From positions 62,001 through 126,000 of the forward strand of contig NGBS01000014.1 of the NCBI GenBank assembly GCA_002245135.1: a stretch of 64,000 nt of DNA, read 5' to 3'. The notes beneath the pieces are model-generated. The model did not search any database. It worked only from the letters and a program-made list of their open reading frames with translations, and had not been told where the DNA came from. A program made the position numbers and the translations under genes. Positions within the stretch are counted from its first letter, which is position 1. The number at the start of each line of letters is the position of its first letter. The stretch is from Proteromonas lacertae (Eukaryota > Sar > Bigyra > Opalinata > Proteromonadidae). This document shows positions 49,498-60,311 of this stretch, in pieces.

Positions 49498-51963
49498 ATG
49501 AAAACAATCATTTCAACAATCGAGTGTTTGAAAACAATCCGAAAAACAATGAGCTTTGAAAATTTTTTATATGATGTAATATTTCAGCAGTATGTTTTAG
49601 GTAAAAACATAGTTGAAGTTCCAAAAACAAAGGATCAAGAAACGAAATTAGGGAAGAGAAAGAAGGGTTATATTAACATTTTAAAGAAGAGAGTATAATT
49701 ATACTCATATGCTATAGGGACTACACACTCGAAGTATAGAAAAGCAAATAAGAAGCTGTCATGAAGAATTTGTATATGTACTTTTACTATTTCTTTAGAT
49801 TGTTGATCAGTTATATATTAAAGCTTCATCCACAAAATCTATTAATTTTTGGAATAGAGAAGACTTATCAAAAGAATTGAATTGCTTGAGAAAAGGTGAT
49901 TTTTCAAAAGTTGTAGAAATGACAATGAGAGGTAAAAATAGACAAGCATTAATACACTATTATGCTACTGAACTGTTTGCCAATGAAATTGTATATTATT
50001 TTTTACTTCATAACATTTAGATTACAAAAAGTCTAAAGAATTACTTTATAACAAATGCATCAATGACAATAAAGTTTAGTAATCTTACCAACAAGATTGA
50101 ACATTACAGATTTATAAAATATTGGGATAGGAAGAAAGTATTAATCAAGTATTTAGATCAAAGTTTCACAGAAACTGATATAATCAAACTATGGAAAGGT
50201 TATAAAGGTAAATACATTTACATAGATTTTGGTATACAGAATATAGATGAAAATAATATCAAAGAAATGATGATTAAGAAAGTCTGTAAATCATTACCGA
50301 ATATTGATATTTATAATAAAGAAATGCCAGATTTTGAAAAGAATGTATATTTATAATATATATATATATTTATTATAAATAGTATTGTAAGGATATACTA
50401 CATTACTATTTAAAGAATTATGTTATTCCATCTTTATCAAAATTATGTTTTAAAGAGATATATAAAAAAGCAAAACTCAATTATTTGAATAATATCAGAG
50501 ATCAGTTGAATGAATTATATGATAAAAAGCCAATTAAGAATACCAATATAATGTGTATTGTAGCAGATTATGTAAATGGTTGTTGCTGTAGAGTTTATGA
50601 TAAGAATGAACAAGCTGTTGATAAGTTTGAAATATATTTAGATTCATATAAGAAAATAATCAACAATGATTATAAAGAAATTGAAGATAAAATTAACAAT
50701 TGCATTAATGAGATAAAGAGCATGAATGATAGTATGATTATGACAAGTAATGAAATGAATAAGAATGAATATATAGAAAGAATAAATAAAAAGAAAAATA
50801 TTAGAAACAGATTAAGAAGAAAACTCAATAAATTGAAATATAAAATTTGTCTATTTAAAGATAATAAGAAAGAATTATGTGATAAAATTAAAAAATATGA
50901 AATTCAATTAATTGCAATAGGAAATGGTTCATTCAGTGGTGAAGTAGAAGATATATTAAGACAAATAATCAAAGAGAATGAAAATGTAAAATATGTTGTA
51001 TTAGATGAATTAAAAAAAGAAAAAAAGAGTATTTCAATTGAAGAAAGAGATAATTTACTGGATGAAAGAAACAGATCAATATATAATCAACTTGTTAATC
51101 CATTTGAAGAGTATAGTCAATCTCCATTAGAAGCATTACATTATTATGATAATAACAGTTGTGATATAATCAGTGAAAAAACTATCAATCGATTGATAAA
51201 AGAAGTAACTGAAAACCATAAGAAAATGATTGATAACAATAATGTCTATGATATTAATAATATTAATAATAATCAACAAGAATCATTAATACCTAAAAGT
51301 CTTGATAAATTAATAAATGCAACATTATTGTGTAGAAGAATTGATGCAACAGCGTTTAGTTTAAACTTGCCAATATCTGGTATATATCGTGTACCACCAT
51401 TCTATAAGAAATGTATAAAATATTTGTTTCAAAGAAACACCAAGAGAATAGCTGATAAGAAATTATTGGGAATGGTTCAAGATGAAAAAAATAAGAAAAA
51501 TGAATTAGAGATACTAAGTAAGAATTACACTGAATATCTTAAATCGATTAAACATCAGACAATTGTGAAAATGAAACTGAATAAGATTATTTATAGACGT
51601 TTATACTTGTCATTGATTGATGATTATGAATTATTAGAAAAAAGAAGAAAAAGTATGAAAAAAAGATATTTATATGAAAATATTCCATATTGTACTAATT
51701 TGGATGAACCAAATAAGAAAATAATAGGAAAAGTGACAAAAATTGAGAAAAATTACTGTTTAGTAAGAGAATCTAAATATGGAAATATTGGAAGATTATA
51801 TCAAGAAGATTATAATTCTTATACACCAACTGTAGGAGATGAAAAACAATTCAATATAATTTTTTCAGCTATTGATGAAATCAAGCTTGTTGCAGGTGAA
51901 ATGAATAGTTTCAGAAAATTTTTGAAGAACATAAAAAACATTAAAGGATTTGATTTGATATGA
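49498..51963 (+). CDS. Spt6-like protein (YqgF-like core and S1 domain), probable transcription factor
   Basis: Five exons (49498-49692, 49718-49771, 49799-49990, 50021-50344, 50383-51963) give 781 residues. The stretch KDILHYYLKNYVIPSLSKLC followed by FKEIYKKAKLNYLNNIRDQL aligns well with the helical element before the YqgF domain of Spt6. IQLIAIGNGSFSGEVEDILR followed by VKYVVLDE fits the YqgF fold. NPFEEYSQSPLEALHYYDNN matches DPLxEFAQ...LKFHPLQ. The C-terminal KIIGKVTKIEKNYCLVRESK ... RLYQEDYNSYTPTVGD looks like an S1 domain. The acidic N-terminus and tandem SH2 of typical Spt6 are absent. It is divergent, so Tex/SRBD1-type or a lineage-specific copy is possible. It sits between the two SWEET genes. 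Confidence 0.5.
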
Positions 51964-52346
51964 GTGTAATTGTGTTTCTTTGTTTTTTATATTCAAACAT
52001 GTTTGGATTTGAATCGACAAAATATTTAATTTTGAATGGCGAGTGCTGGAGATGTTGTATTCTCAATATATAGCTGGGTGTGTATATGCTCATCATGGGT
52101 ATTGTATTGCAGTTCAATGTATTAATATTATTCTCTAATTGAAAAGAATGACAATGATTGGAATATTCAAAGAAAAAACCACAGGAAAATACTCTCCATT
52201 CCCATATTCTGCAATATTTGCCAATGCATCAGTATGTACTATTTATGGCGTGTTTAGTAAGAACAACGATCTGATAATCTGCAATGCTCCTGGAATATTA
52301 TTAGCAATAATCTATTTAATTATATTTTGGGTGTTTTGCGATCCTT
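51962..52346. repeat. 385-bp block identical to 48528-48912
   Basis: Second copy of the SWEET 5' block. Its left edge falls at the stop codon of the Spt6-like gene (the TGA at 51961-51963), so this copy's promoter is squeezed into about 70 bp. Confidence 0.9.
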
Positions 52347-52822
52347 ATCCTCGAAATCAGTCAATTGCACTTTTTATATTCTTATATATAGCTATAAGTG
52401 GTGTAACAGTTGGATTAATATATATTGATGATGATGCTTCTTCTTCTGTATTTGGTATATTGATGAATATTTCAGGAATGGTTCAATATGGCAGTCCTTT
52501 AGTAAAAGTGTATGATGTGATAAAAAGTCAATCTTCAAATGGTTTACCTATGCCATTGATATTGGGATCATTGTTTTGTTCTGGTTGTTGGTTAATTTAT
52601 TCAATAATTAAAAAAGACATATTTGTGTTAATTCTAAATGGAGTAGGTGTGTTATTGGCATTAATGCAATTATCGTTGTTCTGTATATATCCTTCGAAAA
52701 AGGAAAGAAGAGATATTACTATTCCAGCTGATTTAAAACTATCATCTCCATCTTTAACTCTGCTGATTGAAGAGGAAACAATAAATTTTTATGAAGATGA
52801 TGTTGATCCTATACTAAACTAA
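52036..52822 (+). CDS. SWEET-family sugar transporter, copy 2
   Basis: Exons 52036-52118 and 52147-52822 give 252 residues with the same seven-helix MtN3 plan as copy 1. The first third is identical to copy 1 at the DNA level. The second bundle differs but keeps the key segments (FGILMNISGMVQYGSPLVKV, IKSQSSNGLPMPLILG, FVLILNGVGVLLALMQL). The tail is longer and acidic (LLIEEETINFYEDDVDPILN). Same expected role in facilitated sugar transport; the different second bundle and tail might change substrate or location. Confidence 0.9.
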
Positions 52823-54413
52823 AATCTCTATTTGTATTGTTAAAGTGATAGTAAATATTAATGTAAAATATGTAAATTAAGTAAATATTATTTGAATATG
52901 TTTGTTTTTCCAGTTTATATAAAGGGAATGATTTTAATTACAACAATCACTCATGTCACATATTCTGAATATCAAATAATAAGTATAATATCCAAATTGT
53001 ATTAACATAACTCTTTTCAGCTGCTACAATCATTTTATAAGGTAAAATTTAAAAAAATATACTTTCAAGCCTCAAGCTTTTGATAATTTTTTGTTTTTTA
53101 GAAAGTCTCTAATTAGACTTTGTGTATATAGATTTATAGCAACTTTGCTATGATACGATGTCTGAATGGGGAGATGGAGATTTACCTATGAGGTTTTATA
53201 TCTACAACCTCCAATTCTTCTGAATATACCATAAAATTCATTTTTGAAGAATTTTAATTAGACTGTTTAAATATACAACCGCAAAAAATTGTTAATAATA
53301 AAATCTTATTGGCAGATATAGATAGTTAGAGAATGTCTATAATCTTCATTCACTAATAATAATTAGTGATTCTGAAGTTCAATAGTAAAAGATATTCAGT
53401 ATGGTCAGTATAATATGTGTAGTAATATTTTAATGTACAAAGGCAACTTTTTAGATGACTCCTTAGAAAAATTTAGTAAATAGATTCAACATTATCCAAC
53501 AAATCTTCAAATGAATTAAGTAATGATTTTAACATTACTAATTGAGTTTTTTTTATTAAACATAGAAAATACTAAAAAATGAATATAAATTATGTTACTA
53601 ATATGTTTTGATTTTGCTAAATACCCACAATAGAAAATCATCTACTGAATTTTATTTAATAATATCAATCAATTAAAGTGGATAGAACAAAAATCTATTA
53701 ATTATATGCAATTATTAGCTATGCACATCAAATGGAATCAGAAAAGCAATTTGGAATACTTAGTAAACCAAATTAAGTTAGCCAATATTAGTTTACAGCA
53801 ACAATAGAAGAACGAAGAATATGAGATATATAAAAAACACTGCTTAGAAAAATATTGCTAAATGATTTTTTAAGGGTTCATTTAAAAAAAAGTAATATAA
53901 ATGATTTCTTCTTACACTTTCTTTTGTTTACTTCCTTGCTTATAGAAATTAAAGTCTATCACTTCCTCTAAGTAAATAAGTGAAAAAAAGAAATAGAAAG
54001 TGGAATTGAGGAATAGTTAAAAAGGTCTATTTTAGAATTACTAGAAGGTTAGAAGCAAACGAATTGTAAAAAAAATCACCATATTGTGCTATATCACACA
54101 ATATGGTGTGGATGCTATCTTCATCCTTATTTGGTAATTTTTGAAATTTAGATAGATTATGTTTTATTATAGAAGCATAATTATGGAATGACTTCTGTAG
54201 ATAAAATTTATGAGAAGTATAAAATCATTCATGCTAAGAAATCTATTTGATAGTAATACTAGTTAATAGTGAATTACAGTAGATTTTAATAGAAAATGGT
54301 TTGAAACATAATCAAAACCGTTGATTTTCTTATTTATATTATAATTAATATATTCTATTAAAAAAATGATAAAATACTAAAGATCATAAAAACATTAAAA
54401 ATATATATTGATG
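52823..54413. other. 1.6-kb region without a supported gene
   Basis: Both strands are dense in stops, and no recognisable protein, RNA or transposon was found. Short stop-free stretches on the plus strand look protein-like, and a few GTAA...TTTTTAG segments look intron-like, but stop frequency matches random AT-rich DNA and G is not enriched at first codon positions, so I do not call a gene. It may be a decayed gene, a long non-coding RNA or plain spacer. Confidence 0.4.
54077..54108. repeat. Perfect 12-bp inverted repeat with 8-nt loop
   Basis: CACCATATTGTG, an 8-nt spacer CTATATCA, then CACAATATGGTG. It could form a hairpin in RNA or a protein-binding palindrome. It lies inside the gene-free region, with no poly-T run or ORF end beside it. 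Confidence 0.6.
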
Positions 54414-55630
54414 TTAATGATGGTTTGTATATGGAATTGAAGGACTATACAAATAGGTTGGAATTATAAACGGAATTGAAAATGATGGCTTATAACTAAT
54501 CTCATCTAAATCTTCTTCATCATATATATTTTCATATTTACCTGTTGAGTCCATTATTAATAGAGGAAATGGTTCAAATGGTTCAAACGATATATTACTC
54601 GAATATATATTCTTATAATTAATACATTTCGATTGATCATGTGATTGAGGTATTGATGATGATAATTGTTGTTGATGATTTTGCTGTTGTTGTAATGGTT
54701 GCTGTTGTTGTTGTTGCTGTTGTAATGGTTGCTGTTGTTGTTGTTGTTGCTGCTGCTGCTGTTGTTGTTGTTGCTGTTGTTGTTGTTGTTGATGATGATG
54801 TTTTACATAATGATAACTATTTAATATTCTTTCTTGAATTGATTGTGGTTTAGGAGGTGGTGCTGGTTGAGGACTGTTATAATAAATATAATTACTTTGG
54901 ATATTTCTTCTTTTATTTGCATTTTCTGTTCCATATGCATTACTACTACGATTTATATAATATCTTTTCTTTGGAGGAGCTGTTGTTGATAATAATATTG
55001 AAGATGTTAATGAATTAATTGGATATAAGGAATAATTTGATTTATGAGCTGCTAAAAAATGAGCAGGAATTCTATCAATTGCTCTATTCGCTAAATTTAC
55101 TATTATAGTCCCTGACTCAGTATTAGACATTACACGATCTTCTCTTAATTGAGTTAATGTTGTTTTGTAAGTCTCATAATCACATTTTAATAGGTTATCT
55201 AATTGAACTATTAGTTCAGTATCTATTAAATCGATTTCTAAGTCGTTGTGAGTATTTGGGTTTGGAGTTTTAGATTTTTTTGCTCGAATTTGAAGTAAAT
55301 ATTGTATTTTCTCATCAGGAGTTTTAGGAACATTTTTTTCTGGTTCAATATGCTCTTTCAAAAAGTATTTTTGAGCATGACTTCTCACCTACAAGAAATT
55401 ATAAAAAATGAATAAAAATGTTTATATATATACTTGTGAAATTGTCCTACCACCCACAACTTCAGCTATTTTACTCCAATTCTTACCATATGTCTTATAA
55501 GCATTTACAAACAAGTCATGTTCTTCACTTGACCATCTTCCACTCAATAATCTTTTCTGTGGGTCAATCACAAGCTATAAAATATAAAGACAATTTATAC
55601 AGTTGCATTGGAATTAGGATACATCATCAT
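54414..55630 (-). CDS. SHAQKYF-type Myb (SANT) transcription factor with polyQ tract
   Basis: Three exons (55601-55630, 55434-55574, 54414-55388) give 381 residues. A single Myb repeat spans about residues 18-68: GRWSSEEHDLFVNAYKTYG, then NWSKIAEVVGGRTISQVRSH and AQKYF, the SHAQKYF signature of one-repeat Myb proteins (plants, Dictyostelium and other protists). The splice between exons 2 and 3 falls inside that signature (GTISQ|VRSHAQ), in phase. The C-terminal half is low complexity, with a His/Gln run of CAA/CAG codons (54664-54792), typical of activation domains. Probably a nuclear DNA-binding regulator. It diverges from the IQ-motif gene 106 bp away. Confidence 0.9.
54664..54792 (-). repeat. 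CAA/CAG (polyglutamine) microsatellite
   Basis: On the coding (minus) strand about 40 codons are nearly all CAA or CAG, broken by two Pro-Leu pairs, preceded by a short His run. It is in frame in the Myb gene and likely to vary in length. Confidence 0.9.
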
Positions 55631-55736
55631 CTTCTTAATTTTAAAACGAATATAATTTTTGAAACTTTTTTGACCGTTTTTATCCTTTTTTCTTCATTAT
55701 TGTAATATATACCAAAGAAAGTGAATTATAAATATT

Positions 55737-58072
55737 ATGGAAATAATAGTCAGAGATTATCCAGTATTTTATTTAAAATAGATTCTATAGAATCCGACTT
55801 TGGCTCCTACATCACAGACTCAACCACTTAGACCTAATCCATTTAAAGTAGATAGAACTTATTTTCACAGTTATAAATTTTCAAAGTCATTCAATGGTAA
55901 TATGTATCAGAATAATGGTTTAGAATCTGAAAAAAATAAAGAGCAAGGAAATAGTCCAAATCCATTGTGGAAGGAATGGCAGAAAGCATGTCAATTGGAA
56001 GAAAGAATAAGAGCAGCAAGATATAGAAGGAATAAAATAGTATAGTTAATAGAACTGATATAATAAAATTAGGAAAAAGCTATAGAGGCTAGAAAGAAGT
56101 ATTTAATTAAAGAAAGAGAAAAAATGAGAAAGATTGCTTTGGAACAAGCTCAGAAGGATGCTGTTAGATGTATAGAAAGAAATTGGAGAAGTTACAGAGC
56201 CAGGTTCTTCCTAGGAGCAAATTTAAAAAGATTTGTCAAACAAAAAGCAACAGTAACAATTCAAAAATGGGTGAGGGTAATACAAGCCAAAAAGAAACTA
56301 TTAAAATTGAAAGAAATAAGAGTAGAAAAGAAAGAAAAAGCAGCAGTTACTAGAATACAATCAGTATTTAGAATGTATCGTGTAAAAAAGAGTAGAAAAG
56401 ATTATAATAAATTCCTTCATAAACAAGCAACAATGATTCAAGCATTGTATAATAATTATATTTAATATTTATATTAAATAGATGGAGAGGATATAATAGT
56501 AGAATCAAAATATTCAATGCAAAAAATATCAGAAAGAAATCTCCATCCCCGAAAAGTTTCATATTAGCAGCTCCATCTGAAGATAATAGTAATAATGAAA
56601 TATATGAAAATAATAGTAAAATGCCTTTATCAAATGATGAAAATGGTCAATGGTTAAGAATAGGTGGAGGATATACAAATGTACCAAATGAAATAATTGA
56701 AGCAAATCCAAATAAAAGTAAGTTTGAGATAGCTCGAGAGTATGAAAGAAAAACTAGAATATCTGGCAGTAGAAGAAGAAGTACGTGTTATAATAAATGG
56801 ACAATAACAAAATATGATGAAATGCAGAAAGCTACGCAGAACTCATTATCCAAAGGATTTGAAGCAAATCAATATCCATTGTCTCCAACATTTGATAAAC
56901 ATCAAGATAAAGAAAAGAAGTATATATCCGATATGCAGTCAATTAATCCACGAACAATGACTCGAAATAGAAATAATAATAATAATAATAATCAATCTAG
57001 AGGAGGAAATGATGAATCTTTACAGTATTATGTTGATAGAAAAAGAAGACAAATAAATACTGAAATTGGTGTAATTGGTAGAAAAACATTTGAGAAATCA
57101 TTGAACCAAAATAGAAAGAAAAGAATTGTATTGAATGATCCAAATACCTATATTTGTGTATGTAATAAAATATGTAATAGATTATACCCATCTTGCTCAG
57201 AGTGTTATACTCCAAATCCATATTTTAATATAAATTCAAATGCAAATGGTAATAATAATAATAAAAATACAAATCATTCAATTAGACCAGTCCAAACTGA
57301 GTTATTATCACATTCAACAGGTGTTTCTTCTAAAACTATTCGTCAATCTTCAGTTGCTTCTAATTTCATGAAAAGTGTTTCTACAATTTCGTTTACTGAA
57401 TCATTACATAATAATAATAATAATATTTCTGAGAGTTTGTTATCCGATTATCCTAATAAAAAACAAACAATGAGTAGTAATAACAATAGAGAGATATTAC
57501 AATCACTATTTCCACCTATTCCTCCATCTAGAATTCAATTATCTAATAATGTTTCAACTCCATCTGATGAAGTTCCAAAATCAGAACATCAAATATATAT
57601 ATCATCATCATCATCACCAAAAACACCAATTTCAACTGTTTCATCTTCATTTAGACAACAACAACAACAACCAAATAATTCAAAATCATCAGTGTGTGAA
57701 TCAACTGAAAGAAGACCATCTTTACTAGAAACAACATTTCCAAAACCACCACAAAATCGAAAAAGTGTTTCTTCATCATTTACTGCAGCTAACTCCATTA
57801 ATCAGATGTTGGAATATCCTCAAAGATTCACTCAAGCTTTTAATGGTAGAGGAAAAGGATATAATCCTATTTCTGTAACAATACCAAGTAGATTTGAATA
57901 TGATGAAGATAACAATAACAATACTTTAATGAATAGTTTAATGTTTAGAGAAGGAGGAGAACCAATTGCTGTTCAGTATAATAGTACTATTACTGGAAAT
58001 GATGAATATGATGATGTAAATCCGTCTATTTTGAGTAATGCAAGAGTGGGATTGGTTAAAACAATATTGTAA
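55737..58072 (+). CDS. IQ-motif (calmodulin-binding) protein
   Basis: Four exons (55737-55763, 55791-56039, 56073-56446, 56482-58072) give 746 residues. Four IQ-like helices lie in a row between about residues 100 and 235: AVRCIERNWRSYRARFFLG, ATVTIQKWVRVIQAKKKL, AVTRIQSVFRMYRVKKSR and ATMIQALWRGYNSRIKIF. The last is completed only by the intron 3 splice, which supports the model. IQ motifs bind calmodulin or myosin-light-chain-like proteins. The C-terminal 500 residues are Asn/Ser-rich and disordered, with a small Cys cluster (YICVCNKICNRLYPSCSEC) that might bind a metal. No motor domain is present. A cytoskeletal or centrosomal role is a guess. Confidence 0.75.
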
Positions 58073-58471
58073 TTTAATGTAATTTATTTTTAAATGAATG
58101 TGATTTATGTTTATTTTTATTTAATGAGTTATGAAGAATATACAGAAGAATTTGAATAGTTTTACAAAATGATATTTTCTAACTTGATCAGTGTTTCATA
58201 TTTATCTTTAAATGCATTTAAGAAGAAATACAATTAATTACGTATTAAATTCAATTTAATAAATTAAAAAAATAGAAAAAAATGAAAATGTAATGAAAAT
58301 TAATGAAAATTTTGAAGAGGAAGAAGATGAAGTAGAAGAAGTAAATATTGAACAAGGCACTCCTTGTTATTGATTATTAATTACTAATTACTACCATATA
58401 GTTTATATTGTTTTTCTTTTTTCAATAAAAATGAAAGAAATATATATAAATAGATATTAATTCTTTCTATT
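58073..58471. other. Intergenic stretch between convergent genes
   Basis: AT-rich spacer. A 26-codon plus-strand frame at 58293-58373 is very acidic (FEEEEDEVEEVNIEQG, ending TPCY), which may be a leftover exon or chance. Nothing else is supported. Confidence 0.4.
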
Positions 58472-60281
58472 TTATTGTATATCTTTTTCATAACTCTTTA
58501 ATTGCATAAATGAAACACATATTGTAGTACTATTTTCAACTATTTTAAATAAAGCTTGTGATATTACACCATTTAATCTTCTTGTCATATTTTTCATATA
58601 TTCAGGATATTTGTCAACACATCTTGTTACTCTTGTTAAATCAACTTTCTCGTTAGGACTAATTATAAATAAACCACAACTATTTAAATATTGAATATCT
58701 TCATCAGAATCATTTGCATTAGTATAATCTCTAAATAGTTTTTGTAGAATCATTATCATTTCACTACTAAAATCATGCTTATCACTAACTGTAATTTGAA
58801 TACCAAATGGTCCAATTAAGGCATCAATGTCTGGAAATGAATATCTATAGCTTAAGTCTGTAAAAGAAAATTCATTATGTTTTTCTATTGTATTTTGTAA
58901 ATCTATATCACTAGTTACATTAGGAAAGGAAATGTTTCTATTTGTTTTATTATATATAGCTTTAAAGTCATTATTATTTTTACACATTTCATTAATGATC
59001 CTATCTCTAAAATTTTTACTGTGTTTCATTAAATACAATATTATTCCTTCATATAAATGACCTACCAAACTTCTATTAGGAGTTTTATTCAGTAAATTTA
59101 TCATAGCTATACATTCATCTTTATCATTTATTTTATATAATTCATTAATAACCATTTTTATCCTTTATTTTATATAATTTGCTGTATACCATTCTCTCTA
59201 TTGTTTCAGTTAGAAAAACCAAATGATTGGATTTAGTAACATCACCTTCATATGTATTGTATATAAAAATATCATCATAATCATAATCATAATCAGACTT
59301 TGACAGAGATGATATACTAACTCCTTCTATTATTGATTTAGCTTTCTCAACATCAATATCATTAATGGTATCAATCATTTTTTTCTCATTTTTATCATAA
59401 TTTCTAATTAATCCACCATAAAACTCATAATTATTTCTATAATAAGCTATAGTTTCTACATATTCTCTAACATCATTTTCCTTTATTCCTTCTGCATTTG
59501 CAAGATTTTTCAACTTCAGATAATGTTCATCATAATTTTTAGAGTATTTTGGATGTTTAATTCGAATTACTTTTTCTATTTCTTCTTTTGAAAATGGAGG
59601 TATATACATAATCAGAGGACATCTTTTACTTTGAAATGTTTTATATTCCTTTTTAGATGCATTAGCTAATAATATTATCATACTAGCATCAGGATAATCA
59701 TCTTCACCAATTACTGCTCTATCACCAACAACAATATATTCATTTGTATATTCACTTGTATGAACATATTCTTCATCTGTTCTATTTTCATCCTGTTCTT
59801 TATATTTTATATTTATTCTTCCTTCATAAATATCTTTAATATGTTCAATTATAACATCTGCTAATACTGATTTACCAATTTTTTTATTGCCTAGTATTAA
59901 ATATGTCTTTTGATGTGGACTTGTATTATTTATACCTTCATCAATTATTCTCAACATTTCTTTATAACATCTTCTCATTAAAAACAATTTTTTATTATAT
60001 GCAAATATTTCTATTTCATTTTCATCTTCTTTTTTGATATGAAATAATGGAAGTGGAAGTGGAGTTTTAACATCCACAAAAGGAAATGCTTTTATAAATT
60101 CTTCCAATTCAGAATTACTATTATCATCAACTTCTAAATCTTCTATTGTTGGTGATGGTTGTGGTGGTTGTGGTGGTGGATCTGTTGGAGATGAAATTGT
60201 AATATCATGATAAGATTCAATATTGTCTTCGTTTCTTATTATAGCATATTTAAAACTACCACTTTTAATCTCACTGTATTC
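58472..60281 (-). CDS. Crinkler/RHS-like NTPase-nuclease module (second module), reading interrupted
   Basis: This locus carries a P-loop NTPase (ILGNKKIGKSVLADVIIEHI as Walker A, ASMIILLANAS near the sensor strand, LIMYIPPFSKEEIEKVIR, YEFYGGLIRN), a layout seen in Crinkler (CRN) and trypanosome RHS proteins. It is followed by a restriction-nuclease-like domain (FPDIDALIGPFGIQITVSDK, H), as in CRN effectors. A Pro/Gln-rich linker (DPPPQPPQPSPTIED) forms the N-terminal part. The coding capacity is spread over two neighbouring frames, so the locus looks broken about once or uses a non-consensus splice; I leave this open. It follows the first module in the same orientation and a canonical intron at 60282-60311 could link them. 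The role may be in conflict or effector biology. Confidence 0.6.
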
Positions 60282-60311
60282 CTATTTAACTATAAATATA
60301 TAATTTCATAC

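Noticed and set aside
52928-54255. One plus-strand frame reads as about 440 protein-like codons if TAA/TAG are taken as Gln and TGA as Trp
   Set aside because: A frame read with all stops as sense is always open. Stop counts match random AT-rich DNA, G is not enriched at first positions, other frames also look protein-like, and all confirmed genes in the window use standard stops.
53951-54260. Ciliate-type gene end (KEIESGIEE ... KIIHAKKSI) ending in TGA
   Set aside because: Needs four or more in-frame TAG codons to be read as Gln; no homology recognised.
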